Source: Rathayibacter sp. VKM Ac-2857
Lineage (GTDB): Bacteria; Actinomycetota; Actinomycetes; Actinomycetales; Microbacteriaceae
Direction of reading: 5' to 3'
Assembly: GCF_013205025.1 (NCBI RefSeq)
Contig: NZ_JABMLE010000001.1
Span: 1,240,001-1,304,000, forward strand
Length of the DNA: 64,000 nucleotides
Shown here one piece after another: positions 43,525 to 53,321 of this stretch. The notes below the pieces were generated by a model, which saw nothing but the letters and a program-made list of their open reading frames with translations, was not told the origin of the DNA and ran no database searches. The first letter of the stretch is position 1. The number at the start of each line of letters is the position of its first letter. A program made the translations under genes and the position numbers.

Positions 43525-44784
43525 TCACGGTGCGATCCCCGCGAGCGCCGGCTTGAAGCCCGCGCGCACGTTCTCGCAGCAGCCGGGGCGGCAGACGTCG
43601 TACCAGGGGCCGAGCGCCGTCATCGACGGACGGTCCTCGACCGGCGTGCCGTTGACCCGCTCCAGGACGAGGTCGACGAGTCCGGAGACGTAGACCGGGT
43701 CGGTGCCCGGTGTCGCGACGCGGACGGCGACGAGGCCGTGCTCCTCGGAGGTCTCGAGCGCCTCGTTGTCGAGGTCCCACATGACCTCCATGTGGTCCGA
43801 GACGAAGCCGAGCGGCACGATCACGAGCGCCTTGCGGCCCTTGGCGGGCAGCTCGGCGATCGCGTCGTTGATGTCGGGCTCGAGCCAGGGCTGCGTGGGC
43901 GGCCCGGAGCGCGACTGGTAGACGAGCTGCCACGGCACGTCCTCCGCGCCGGCGGCCGCCATCACGACCTCCGCGACGGCGAGGTGCTGCGCCTCGTAGG
44001 CGCCGCCGTCGCCGAAGTGGTGCACGTCGACGACGGTGCCGTCCTCGTGCCGCTCGTGCGGGCCGCTGCGCGCGGCGTCGGTGGAGGGGATCGAGTGCGT
44101 CGCGAAGAGCACCTCGACCTCGGTGGTCGCGTCGAGCCCGGGCAGGCGCGAGCGCAGCTCGTCGAGCCCGTCGTGGACGGCCTTCACGAACGGCATCACG
44201 AAGCCGGGGTGGTCGAAGAACTGGCGGACCTTGTCGATCCGCAGCTCGCCCTCGAGGCCGGTCGCGTCGAGCGCGGCCGCGAAGTCCTCGCGGTACTGCC
44301 GGCAGGAGGAGAAGGACGAGTAGGCGCTGGTCGCGATGGCGATCAGGTTCGAGAAGCCGCGCTCCTTCGCCTCCGTCACCGCCTCGCTCATGTAGGGCGC
44401 CCAGTTGCGGTTGCCCCAGAGCACCGGGAGGTCGATACCGCGGTTCGCGAGCTCGGCCTCCAGGGCGGCCTTGAGCGCGCGGTTCTGGGCGTTGATCGGG
44501 CTGACGCCGCCGAAGTGGCGGTAGTGGTGGGCGACCTCCTCGAGGCGCTCCTCCGGGATGCCGCGGCCGCGGGTGACGTTGCGCAGGAACGGGATGACGT
44601 CGTCCTGCCCCTCGGGCCCGCCGAAGCCGGCGAGCAGGATCGCGTCGTAGGCGACCGGCTCGGTGACGTGCTCGGGGCCGGACGCCGCGGCGGGCGTCGC
44701 GCCGCGGACGAGGACGCCGTCGGTCACCTCGGGGACCGGCTCGGCGAAGTCGCGCGCCTCGGGGGCGGGGACCGTGTTGCTCAT
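43525..44784 (-). CDS. hemH (cpfC): Coproporphyrin ferrochelatase
   Basis: Protein of 419 aa inserting iron into coproporphyrin III in the actinobacterial route. Conserved parts: AILLAGFGGPEGQDDVIPFLRNV, HYRHFGGVSPINAQNRAL, catalytic His in FATHSIP and the VIVPLGFVSDHMEVMWDLD region. Cys in SSCRQYRED and a C-terminal CRPGCCENV offer four Cys for a [2Fe-2S] cluster, as found in several actinobacterial ferrochelatases (inference). The first 45 residues are a nonconserved extension; ATG 44782-44784 overlaps the hemQ stop. Confidence 0.95.
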   Translation of the reverse strand: MSNTVPAPEARDFAEPVPEVTDGVLVRGATPAAASGPEHVTEPVAYDAILLAGFGGPEGQDDVIPFLRNVTRGRGIPEERLEEVAHHYRHFGGVSPINAQNRALKAALEAELANRGIDLPVLWGNRNWAPYMSEAVTEAKERGFSNLIAIATSAYSSFSSCRQYREDFAAALDATGLEGELRIDKVRQFFDHPGFVMPFVKAVHDGLDELRSRLPGLDATTEVEVLFATHSIPSTDAARSGPHERHEDGTVVDVHHFGDGGAYEAQHLAVAEVVMAAAGAEDVPWQLVYQSRSGPPTQPWLEPDINDAIAELPAKGRKALVIVPLGFVSDHMEVMWDLDNEALETSEEHGLVAVRVATPGTDPVYVSGLVDLVLERVNGTPVEDRPSMTALGPWYDVCRPGCCENVRAGFKPALAGIAP

Positions 44785-45557
44785 CGGAGGACCTCGGCGA
44801 TCTGGTCGGCCTCGATGCGCCGACCGGTGTAGAAGGGGACTTCCTCGCGCACGTGGCGGCGGGCCTCGGTGGCCCGCAGATCGCGCATGAGGTCGACCAG
44901 GTTGACGAGCTCCTCGTCCTCGAGCGCGAGGATCCACTCGTAGTCGCCGAGCGAGAACGAGGCGACCGTGTTGGTCAGCACGGAGCGGAAGCGCGAGCCC
45001 TGACGGCCGTGCTGGGCGAGCATGGTGCGGCGCTCCTCCTCGGGGAGGATGTACCACTCGTAGGAGCGGACGAACGGGTAGACCGTCAGCCAGCGGGCCG
45101 GCGCCTTGCCGCGCATGTAGGCGGGGAGGTGGTTCGCGCTGAACTCGGCGTCGCGGTGCACGCCCATCGCGTTCCAGGTGGGCAGCAGCGCGCAGAGCAG
45201 CTCGGTGCGGCGCAGCTCGCGGTAGGCGCGCTGCAGCTCCTCGGGCGCGGCTCCGGTGAGCCAGAGCATGATGTCGGCGTCAGCGCGCAGGGCCGAGACG
45301 TCGTAGGTGCCGCGCACCGTGACGCCCTCGCCCGCGAGCCGCGCGACGGTGTCCTCGTAGCCGGCGGCCGCCTGGGCGGCCTCGTCGGCGGAGAGGGTGA
45401 ACGGGCGTGCGGGATCCCTGCGGAGAACCGCCCAGAGCGTGTATCCCAGGGCCTGATCGGAGTGATCCTGATCGGCGGGGGGCTGCGGCGCCGGAGCGGC
45501 GCTCGTGTCGGGGGCGGACTGAACGGGACCCGCCGTGTCGGCGGTCTGATCGGTCAT
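44781..45557 (-). CDS. hemQ: Coproheme decarboxylase, HemQ (ChdC)
   Basis: Enzyme of 258 aa of the chlorite-dismutase fold that decarboxylates coproheme to heme b with peroxide. Heme ligand His about 183 in MLAQHGRQG and the catalytic Tyr region RSYEWYILPEEER (about 165-176) are present. The first 35 residues are a Pro/Ala-rich disordered leader. ATG 45555-45557 is used; a further upstream ATG would add HPHERRDDGS without homology. The gene is upstream of, and overlapping, hemH. A strong hairpin separates it from the DUF3618 gene. Confidence 0.95.
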   Translation of the reverse strand: MTDQTADTAGPVQSAPDTSAAPAPQPPADQDHSDQALGYTLWAVLRRDPARPFTLSADEAAQAAAGYEDTVARLAGEGVTVRGTYDVSALRADADIMLWLTGAAPEELQRAYRELRRTELLCALLPTWNAMGVHRDAEFSANHLPAYMRGKAPARWLTVYPFVRSYEWYILPEEERRTMLAQHGRQGSRFRSVLTNTVASFSLGDYEWILALEDEELVNLVDLMRDLRATEARRHVREEVPFYTGRRIEADQIAEVLR

Positions 45558-45609
45558 TGATCCATCATCCCTCCGCTCGTGCGGATGCACAAAAGCGGGA
45601 GGGGCTCTG

Positions 45610-45653
45610 GCGCCGAGGGGTCCGGAGCGCTAGCGATCCGGACCCCTCGGCGC
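45610..45653. terminator. 17-bp perfect stem terminator between DUF3618 and hemQ
   Basis: Arms 45610-45626 and 45637-45653 are perfectly complementary (17 bp); the 10-nt loop contains CGCTAGCG. It lies 21 bp after the DUF3618 stop (minus strand) and 53 bp before hemQ, so it should end the membrane-gene transcript and separate it from the hemQ-H-C-D unit. Confidence 0.85.
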
Positions 45654-45673
45654 AGGAGGTGAGGCGGGTGGGG

Positions 45674-45976
45674 TCAGTCCTCGACGACCGCGCGGACGAT
45701 GCCCCAGACGACGAGGCCCACCGCGGCGGCCGCACCGGCGGCCCCGGCGATCAGCGCCTCGGGGTGGTGCTTGCGCACGACGGACACCTTGCGCTCGAGC
45801 GTCCGCTGCACGTTCCGCACCTTGCGCGGGACGTTCACCTTGTACTCGATCGCGTCGAGCGTCGCGGCGAGCTCGGTGCGCGCACGCTCGATGTCGGCCT
45901 TCAGCTGGCTCGGCTGGAGCTCCGCCGGGTCGACGAAGCGGGGCGTGGTGCTGGATACAGCGCGATCAGTGGTCAT
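45674..45976 (-). CDS. DUF3618 membrane-associated protein
   Basis: Protein of 100 aa with the DUF3618 pattern PSQLKADIERARTELAATLDAIEYKVNVPRKV (about 22-53) and one C-terminal transmembrane helix (ALIAGAAGAAAAVGLVVWGIV). Such proteins usually accompany holin-X and YtxH-like genes in actinobacteria and are of unknown function, presumed envelope-stress related. Its start overlaps the end of the holin-X gene by 11 bp, so they are one operon. Confidence 0.87.
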   Translation of the reverse strand: MTTDRAVSSTTPRFVDPAELQPSQLKADIERARTELAATLDAIEYKVNVPRKVRNVQRTLERKVSVVRKHHPEALIAGAAGAAAAVGLVVWGIVRAVVED

Positions 45977-46379
45977 AGCTGCCGACTCCCTTGAACGCCT
46001 GGACGTCCTTCTTGATGCTCTCGATCGAGTCCTGCGGAACGGGCGGGACGGCCTTCTTGATCGACTTCACGCCGACCAGGATCAGCACGACCGCCACGAG
46101 CAGGAAGAACACGGTCACGATCAGCGCCGACAGCCAGGCGGGGAGCCAGGAGGCGATGCCGATGATCGCGAAGGTGACGAGGGTCGCCCACGCGGTGAGG
46201 AGGAAGAAGGCCGCGACCGCGAACAGCGCGACCGCGAGTCCGGCGCTCTTCGCCTTGCCGGACAGCTCGTTCTTGAGGGACGCGATCTCGGCCTTCACGA
46301 GCTCGATCACGAGACCGGGGAGGTCGCTGACCAGCTCGCCCAGCGACCGGGCGTTCTTCGGATTGCGTTCGTTCACCAC
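45966..46379 (-). CDS. Phage-holin-family (holin-X) membrane protein
   Basis: Protein of 137 aa of the Actinobacterial holin-X family (PF07332-type): amphipathic N-terminus RSLGELVSDLPGLVIELVKAEIASLKNELSGKAKSAG, then two helices (about 48-72 and 78-105). Not a phage gene in this setting: it stands with DUF3618 and YtxH-like genes. GTG 46377-46379 is preceded by a GAGGAG ribosome site; a second in-frame GTG follows at once. Role unknown. Confidence 0.85.
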   Translation of the reverse strand: MVNERNPKNARSLGELVSDLPGLVIELVKAEIASLKNELSGKAKSAGLAVALFAVAAFFLLTAWATLVTFAIIGIASWLPAWLSALIVTVFFLLVAVVLILVGVKSIKKAVPPVPQDSIESIKKDVQAFKGVGSYDH

Positions 46380-46443
46380 GGGGGCTCCTCGGAGGGTGGT
46401 CGTGCCGGGCCTCGGCCGAACGGACGGCCCGGAGGGATGAGGA

Positions 46444-46812
46444 CTACGCCTTGCTGGTGGAGGACGACGACGTCGATCCTCCGGAGCCGGCCGCGGCGGC
46501 GGCCTCGTCGACCTTCGACGCGGCCGAGCGGGCCGCGGCGGTCGCCTCGGCCGGGGAGGCGCCCTGCGCCTTCTTGCCGCCGGAGACGGCCTTCACCACG
46601 ACGTTCCGGACCAGCTCGTAGGCCTTGTCCGAGACGGTGCTGAGCTGCGTCTTGGCGGCTCCGCCGACGGCGCCCGCGACGTCCTGCACGGGCTGCGTCT
46701 GCCAGAACTTGTTCGCCGCCGAGGCGATCTGCTCGTACCGCTTGCGACCGGCACGCGCTCCCAGCACGTAGCCGGCTGCGGCTCCTGCCACGAAAAGAAT
46801 CTTGCCCTTCAC
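46444..46812 (-). CDS. YtxH-like small membrane protein
   Basis: Protein of 122 aa: MKGKILFVAGAAAGYVLGARAGRKRYEQIASAANKFWQTQPVQ is the YtxH-like N-terminal membrane anchor with the conserved GARAGRKRYEQI. The rest is an Ala/Lys-rich helical part and a Ser-rich tail. Such proteins are common in actinobacteria next to holin-X and DUF3618 genes. GTG 46810-46812 has GAGGAG before it. First of the three-gene membrane module; 64 bp from the holin-X gene. Confidence 0.82.
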   Translation of the reverse strand: MKGKILFVAGAAAGYVLGARAGRKRYEQIASAANKFWQTQPVQDVAGAVGGAAKTQLSTVSDKAYELVRNVVVKAVSGGKKAQGASPAEATAAARSAASKVDEAAAAAGSGGSTSSSSTSKA

Positions 46813-46888
46813 GCCTACTCCTCGTCCTGGGCCGCTCTCGCGGCTCGTTCACGCGGTCGATGACCACTCGTGTCGGGGCACGCCGCAG

Positions 46889-48415
46889 TCATGCGGGAGC
46901 CTCCGACCCAGAGTAGCCGTCGCCGTCATATTCTTCGCGCGGTATGCCGACGCCTTGACGCACCAGTCGGCGCCGGATAAGAGCGGCGGTCTCGGCGGCG
47001 TGCGGGAGCACGGAGGCCAGCCCGGTCCCCGCGAGCCAGGTGCCGGTCACGGCGATCCCGTCGACCGGGGCGAGCGCCTCGCGGAACGCCTCCAGGTGCG
47101 CGCGCCGGCCGAGTGCCGCGGCCGGGCGGACGTTCGCCCAGCGCACCCGAGCGGAGTCGACGAGGCTCGCGGGGTCGAGCTCGATCCCGAGCAGGATCGA
47201 CGCGTCGCGCAGGGCGGTCGCGGCCGCCTCGACGTCGCTCGCACCCTCGAGCGGCGGGTGCTCGCCCGGGCGCCCGTAGGAGAGGCGGAGGACGTGCCGG
47301 CCCGCGGGCAGACCGGCCGCCAGCCAGGCCCACTTCGCGGTCGCGTGGGTGAGCGCCTTCGCCGTGACGTCCCGGGCGGTCGGCGCGACGAGCACTCCGG
47401 AGCCGCGGGGTGCGGCGTCGAGGCGGGGGTCGTCGACGACGAGGGTGACCAGCTCGACGGAGTCGTGCAGCACCTCCGCCGCCTCGTCGCGCACCGCGGG
47501 CACGATCCCGGCGAGCAGCTCGCGCGCGTCGCGCTCCGGGGTCGAGACGATGACCGACCGCGCGGTGAGCACGGCGCCGTCGTCGAGGGTGAGCAGGAAC
47601 GGCTCGCCGTCGCCCTCGAGCCGGGCCACGGCGGTGCCTGTGCGGATCTCGCCCGAGAGGTAGTCGATCCGCTCGACGAGCGCCGCGACCAGGCGGTGCA
47701 TGCCGCCGTCGATCCCGCGGACGGCCACGCCCGCGGGCAGGTTCGCGCGGAGGGCTGCGACGGCCCCCGCGAGCGAGCCGGCCCGGGTGATCGCCCCGTT
47801 CAGCCCGGGCGCCGCCGCGTCGACGTCGATGTCCTCGGGGCGGCTGGAGTAGACGCCCGAGACGACGGGAGCGACGAGGTCGTCGAGGACCCGCTGTCCC
47901 ATCCGGGTGCGCACGAGCTCGGCGAGGGAGTGGGCGCGGCCGATCCGCAGCACCGGCATGACGGCGTCGAGCCAAGCGCGCGCGGCGCCCCGGCGGCCGA
48001 TGGCGCGGACGACGTCGGGCGCGAGCGGGGTGCCGGGGATGCCGAGGATGCCGGCGCGCGGCGAGGGGACGGAGCGGCCGCCCGCGAGGTGCAGCCACGA
48101 TCCGCCGGTGCGCGGCTCGACGATCGACTCGGCGAGCGGCCGGCCGTCGAGGGTGAGCGCGGCGAGCGCCTTCTCGACGTGACCGCCGCGGGTGGCGAAG
48201 CTCTCGGCGCCGGCGTCCAGCACGGCTCCGGCGATCTCGAGCGGCGCGACCGAGCCGCCGACCGCGTCGCCCGCCTCGAGCACCACCACGCGCAGGCCGA
48301 TCCGCAGGCACTCGGCGGCGGCGGCGAGTCCCGCCACTCCCCCGCCGACGACCGCGACGTCGTAGTCGGCGGCGGCCTCGCTGCCGTGCCCCTCGGTGCT
48401 GTTCCCCTCGGTCAT
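46889..48415 (-). CDS. hemY (cgoX): Coproporphyrinogen III oxidase (HemY/CgoX type)
   Basis: FAD enzyme of 508 aa oxidising coproporphyrinogen III to coproporphyrin III in the CPD route. FAD site YDVAVVGGGVAGLAAAAECLRIGLRVVVLEAG (about 18-49) and C-terminal VTGTWLAGTGLASVLPHAAETAALI; the middle has the family's VVSGVYSSRPEDIDVDAAAP. ATG 48413-48415 overlaps the hemE stop (ATGA), so hemE and hemY are coupled. It is followed on the same strand by the YtxH-like gene after 76 bp. Confidence 0.95.
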   Translation of the reverse strand: MTEGNSTEGHGSEAAADYDVAVVGGGVAGLAAAAECLRIGLRVVVLEAGDAVGGSVAPLEIAGAVLDAGAESFATRGGHVEKALAALTLDGRPLAESIVEPRTGGSWLHLAGGRSVPSPRAGILGIPGTPLAPDVVRAIGRRGAARAWLDAVMPVLRIGRAHSLAELVRTRMGQRVLDDLVAPVVSGVYSSRPEDIDVDAAAPGLNGAITRAGSLAGAVAALRANLPAGVAVRGIDGGMHRLVAALVERIDYLSGEIRTGTAVARLEGDGEPFLLTLDDGAVLTARSVIVSTPERDARELLAGIVPAVRDEAAEVLHDSVELVTLVVDDPRLDAAPRGSGVLVAPTARDVTAKALTHATAKWAWLAAGLPAGRHVLRLSYGRPGEHPPLEGASDVEAAATALRDASILLGIELDPASLVDSARVRWANVRPAAALGRRAHLEAFREALAPVDGIAVTGTWLAGTGLASVLPHAAETAALIRRRLVRQGVGIPREEYDGDGYSGSEAPA

Positions 48416-49545
48416 GGCCGCCAGGCGTGCACGTGCGCGACCAGGCGCGTCAGCACGTCGGGGTCGGTCTCGGGCGGCACGCCGTGGCCGAGGTTGAGCA
48501 CGTGCGCGGGAGCGCTGGTGCCGCGGCGGAGGACGTCGTCGACGTGCGCGGCCAGCACCTCCCACGGGGCGGAGAGCAGCGCCGGGTCGACGTTGCCCTG
48601 CACCGGGACGAAGCCGCCGAGCCGGTGGTTCGCCTCGTCGAGCGGGATCCGGTAGTCGACGCCGACGACGTCCGCGCCGATGCCGTGCATCGCGCCGAGC
48701 AGCTCGCCGGTGCCGACGCCGAAGTGCACGATCGGCACGTTGCGGCGGATCTCGCCGTGGTCGTAGGCCAGGTCGCGCACGTGGGTGAGCGCGCTCGAGG
48801 AGGCGGGGGCGACGTGCGCCGAGTAGTCGGCGAGCGAGAGGGCGCCCGCCCAGGAGTCGAAGAGCTGCGCGGCGCTCGCGCCGGCCTGCACCTGCGCGCG
48901 GAGGAAGCGGCCGGTCACCTCGGCGGTCCACTCCATCAACCGGGCCCAGGCCTCGGGGTCGGCGTGCATCAGGGTGCGGGCGCGGATGTGGTCCTTGGAC
49001 GGCCCGCCCTCGACGAGGTAGGCCGCGAGGGTGAAGGGGGCGCCGGCGAAGCCGATCAGCGGGGTGTCGCCCGCGCCGATCTCCCGCAGACCCTCGACCG
49101 TGCGGCGCACGCCCTCGCGGATCGGCTCGAGCGTCTCGTCGAGCAGCGCCGGGTCGAGCGCGACCAGCTCGTCGACGTCGGCGGCGGTGCGCACCGCCTT
49201 CTCCAGCACCGGTCCGCGCCCGGGGACGATGTCCACCGCGACGCCCGCGAGGCGCAGCGGGATGACGATGTCGCTGAAGAAGATCGCCGCGTCCACGCCG
49301 TGCCGGCGGATCGGCTGCAGGGTGATCTCGCTCGCGAGCGCCGGGTCGAGGCAGGCGTCGAGCATCTGGGTGTCCGTGCGCAGCGCCCGGTACTCGGGCA
49401 GGCTGCGACCGGCCTGGCGCATGAACCAGACGGGCGTCGACTCCGGCCGGTCGGAGCGGTAGGCCCGCAGCAGAGCGGAGTCGGCCGTGCGCCCGGAGGC
49501 GAGCGGGTGCAGCGGATCGAGCAGGCCGGCGATGGGGGAGGTCAC
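48412..49545 (-). CDS. hemE: Uroporphyrinogen decarboxylase
   Basis: Enzyme of 377 aa decarboxylating uroporphyrinogen III to coproporphyrinogen III. Signatures: PVWFMRQAGRSLPEYRALR (substrate-binding Arg), AAIFFSDIVIPL (catalytic Asp), GFAGAPFTLAAYLVEGG and VHFGVGTGELL. GTG 49543-49545 is chosen because an AATAAT -10-like hexamer lies exactly 6 nt upstream; the open frame continues to 50796 as an antisense shadow of hemA. Divergent from hemA across a 96-bp promoter region. Confidence 0.96.
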   Translation of the reverse strand: MTSPIAGLLDPLHPLASGRTADSALLRAYRSDRPESTPVWFMRQAGRSLPEYRALRTDTQMLDACLDPALASEITLQPIRRHGVDAAIFFSDIVIPLRLAGVAVDIVPGRGPVLEKAVRTAADVDELVALDPALLDETLEPIREGVRRTVEGLREIGAGDTPLIGFAGAPFTLAAYLVEGGPSKDHIRARTLMHADPEAWARLMEWTAEVTGRFLRAQVQAGASAAQLFDSWAGALSLADYSAHVAPASSSALTHVRDLAYDHGEIRRNVPIVHFGVGTGELLGAMHGIGADVVGVDYRIPLDEANHRLGGFVPVQGNVDPALLSAPWEVLAAHVDDVLRRGTSAPAHVLNLGHGVPPETDPDVLTRLVAHVHAWRP

Positions 49546-49641
49546 CGCGGCATTATTCCAGGCCCCGCTGATCCGAGCGCATCCGTGCAGTCTTCCCGGA
49601 GACCGCGGCAGACCTCCGGACGCCGCGGGTAGACTGCCCTG
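49546..49641. promoter_or_regulatory. Divergent hemE/hemA promoter region
   Basis: 96-bp gap between the two GTG starts. On the plus strand TAGACT (49630-49635) is followed by 6 nt then the hemA GTG; on the minus strand AATAAT (49552-49557) is followed by 6 nt then the hemE GTG. Both transcripts are thus likely leaderless. No further operator is recognised. Confidence 0.7.
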
Positions 49642-50949
49642 GTGCTTCTGTGTCTGACGGCGTCGCACAAGAACGCCAGCTTCGATCTCCTCGAGAAGCT
49701 CTCCGTCGACTCCTCCGCCGTCGCGGCCGCCCTCTCGGACGGCATCGACTTCGTCTCGGGGGCCGTGGTCGTCGCGACCTGCAACCGCTTCGAGGCCTAC
49801 CTCGACATCGACGAGCCGCTCACCGCCGCGCAGGCCGTGACCGTCGAGGCCGCCACCGCCGCGGTGAGCGCCGCGACCGGCGTCGAGCAGGAGGAGCTGC
49901 GCAGCTCGGTCACGGTCGTCTCGGGCGACCGCGTCGCCGAGCACCTCTTCGCCGTCTCCAGCGGGCTCGAGTCCGTCGTCGTCGGCGAGGGCGAGATCGC
50001 CGGCCAGGTCCGCCGCTCGCTCGAGGAGGCCCGCCGCCTCGGCACCACCTCCTCCGAGCTCGAGCGCCTCTTCCAGCGCGCCTCGCAGACCTCGCGCGGG
50101 ATCAAGAACCGCACCGGCCTCGGCAGCGCCGGCCGCTCGATCGTCCGCCTCGCCCTCGACCTCGCCTCCAGCCGCATCACCGACTGGCGCGCCGCCCGGG
50201 TGCTGCTGATCGGCACCGGCAGCTACGCCCGCGCGACCGTCGCGGCACTGCGCGACCGCGGCGTCCTCGAGATCGCCGTGCACTCCCCCTCCGGCCGCGC
50301 CGAGGGCTTCGCGACCCGACGCGCGCTCCGTCCGATCGACGGCGCCGACCTGGCGACCGAGGCCGTGTCCGCCGACGTGGTCATCACCTGCACCACCACC
50401 CAGGAGCCCGTCCTCGATGCGGCGATCCTCGCGGAGGGACGCCTGCGCGGCTTCTCCCGCGAGCGCCAGCTGGTGATCGACCTCGGCCTCCCCCGCAACG
50501 TCGCCGCCGACGTCACCACCGTGACCGGCGTCGAGCTGCTCGACCTCGAGACGATCAGCCTGCACGCCCCGCTCGACGTGCTCGACGCGTCGACGCAGGC
50601 GCGCGCCCTGGTCGACAAGGCGGTCCGCAAGTTCTCCGACGTCGCCGACGAGAAGAGCCTCACCCCCGCCGTGGTCGCCCTCCGCGCCCACGTCTTCGAC
50701 GCGCTCGACGCCGAGATCGAGCGCGCCCGCTCCCGAGGCGACGAGGACGGCCGCACCGAGCAGGCGCTGCGGCACCTGGCCGGCGTGCTGCTGCACACCC
50801 CGAGCGTCCGCGCGCGCGACTACGCCCGCGCCGGCGAGCAGGAGGCGTACCTCACCGGCCTCGAGGCGCTCTTCGGCATCGAGGTGCCGGCCGAGCGCAC
50901 CGTGGCCCGCCCGCTCGAGGCCGGCGGCGAGTCCGCGGCCTCAGCGTGA
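49642..50949 (+). CDS. hemA: Glutamyl-tRNA reductase
   Basis: NADPH enzyme of 435 aa, rate-limiting first step of the C5 tetrapyrrole route. Catalytic Cys47 in VVATCNRFEAYLD, the FAVSSGLESVVVGEGEIAGQVRR segment, QRASQTSRGIKNRTGLGSAGRSI and the Rossmann part VLLIGTGSYARATVAALRDRG. Encoded opposite to the other hem genes, sharing a promoter region with hemE. Its stop overlaps the GTG of the GNAT gene by 4 bp. Confidence 0.97.
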   Translation: MLLCLTASHKNASFDLLEKLSVDSSAVAAALSDGIDFVSGAVVVATCNRFEAYLDIDEPLTAAQAVTVEAATAAVSAATGVEQEELRSSVTVVSGDRVAEHLFAVSSGLESVVVGEGEIAGQVRRSLEEARRLGTTSSELERLFQRASQTSRGIKNRTGLGSAGRSIVRLALDLASSRITDWRAARVLLIGTGSYARATVAALRDRGVLEIAVHSPSGRAEGFATRRALRPIDGADLATEAVSADVVITCTTTQEPVLDAAILAEGRLRGFSRERQLVIDLGLPRNVAADVTTVTGVELLDLETISLHAPLDVLDASTQARALVDKAVRKFSDVADEKSLTPAVVALRAHVFDALDAEIERARSRGDEDGRTEQALRHLAGVLLHTPSVRARDYARAGEQEAYLTGLEALFGIEVPAERTVARPLEAGGESAASA

Positions 50950-51533
50950 CGCCGCTCCGGCTCCCGTTCGACGCGGAGCCGATCGAGACGGAGCGGCTCG
51001 TGCTGCGTCCGCTCTCTCCGGACGACGCCGAGGACCACGCCCGCTACCAGGGCGATGCGGAGGCGGTGCGCTACCTCCGCTGGCCCGTGCGGACGCCCGA
51101 GGAGTCGCGGGCGCACCTCGCTGTCCGGCTGCCGTCCGACCGGCTCACCGCCGACGGCGACGTCGTCGTGCTCGCGATCGTGCCGCGCTCGGGGCCGTTC
51201 GCCGGCCGCGTCGTCGGCGACCTGACCTTGATCGCGACCTCCGTCGAGCAGGCGGGCGTCGAGATCGGCTGGATCCTGCACCCGGAGGCGCAGGGGCAGG
51301 GCTTCGCGACCGAGGCCGCCCGCGCCCTGATCGACCTGTCGTTCGACCGCCTCGGCGCGCACCGCGTCGTCGCGCAGCTCGACGCGCGCAACACCGCCTC
51401 CGCCCGGCTCTGCGAGCGTCTCGGCCTGCGCCTCGAGGCGCACCACCTCGACGACGAGTACTGCAAGGGCGAGTGGACCTCGACCCTCGTCTACGCCCTG
51501 CTCGCCCGCGAGCGCGACATGATCCTTCGCTGA
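50946..51533 (+). CDS. GNAT-family N-acetyltransferase (RimJ/RimL type)
   Basis: Acetyltransferase of 195 aa. IETERLVLRPLSPDDAEDHARY (about 12-33) starts the RimJ/RimL-type fold; the acetyl-CoA site is ILHPEAQGQGFATEAARALIDLSFDRLGAHRV (about 110-141, Q-x-x-G-x-G/A), followed by NTASARLCERLGLRLEA. Likely acetylates a protein N-terminus, sugar or antibiotic; target unknown. GTG 50946 overlaps hemA's stop. The stop TGA (51531-51533) is itself part of a REP B unit (GCTGATCGAG). Confidence 0.9.
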   Translation: MTPLRLPFDAEPIETERLVLRPLSPDDAEDHARYQGDAEAVRYLRWPVRTPEESRAHLAVRLPSDRLTADGDVVVLAIVPRSGPFAGRVVGDLTLIATSVEQAGVEIGWILHPEAQGQGFATEAARALIDLSFDRLGAHRVVAQLDARNTASARLCERLGLRLEAHHLDDEYCKGEWTSTLVYALLARERDMILR

Positions 51534-51654
51534 TCGAGTAGCCCGCGAAGCGGGCGTATCGAGATCCACCACCGTCAGAACCTGAGTGTGCAGACCCGCC
51601 CTGCTGACGACGGTGGGTCTCGATACGGCACTGCGGGCCTACTCGACCAGCATG
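51529..51654. repeat. REP composite: B unit (+), A unit (-), supplying the GNAT stop
   Basis: B unit 51529-51566 (stem GCCCGC-GAA-GCGGGC), centre with a changed core, A unit 51616-51654 on the minus strand whose stem is damaged. The TGA at 51531-51533 in the B unit head is the stop codon of the acetyltransferase gene. Confidence 0.88.
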
Positions 51655-51691
51655 ATTCGCTGGCTGCTCTTCCCACGGAGGGCTGGCCCTT

Positions 51692-51785
51692 CATGCTGAT
51701 CGAGTAGCCCTCGCAGAGGGCGTATCGAGATCCACCCACCGAACGACGGCGGGTCTCGAGACGCCCCCGCGGGGCTGCGAGATCC
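51692..51785. repeat. REP composite with eroded A half
   Basis: B unit 51692-51732 with stem GCCCTC-GCA-GAGGGC, a compensated variant, followed by a short centre and a degenerate A unit (51751-51785) that lost its GTAG and outer end. It ends 9 bp before the glycyl-tRNA synthetase stop. Confidence 0.8.
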
Positions 51786-51793
51786 GGGAGGGG

Positions 51794-53185
<1,392 letters not shown>

Positions 53186-53321
53186 GGGGAGCTCCTAGCT
53201 GTTCGGGCGCACGGGGCCCTGGCGCGCGCCGGCTGCGCGCGTCCTTCTGGTGTGCGTCCATGGTAGCCGCGGGCCCGGTGGCCGACCGCGGGCGGGGTGG
53301 GTCCGCGGGCATGATGGCGGG

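Noticed and set aside
45966-46379. Prophage remnant suggested by the holin-family gene
   Set aside because: Holin-X genes are chromosomal in actinobacteria and here stand with DUF3618 and YtxH-like genes; no other phage gene is near.
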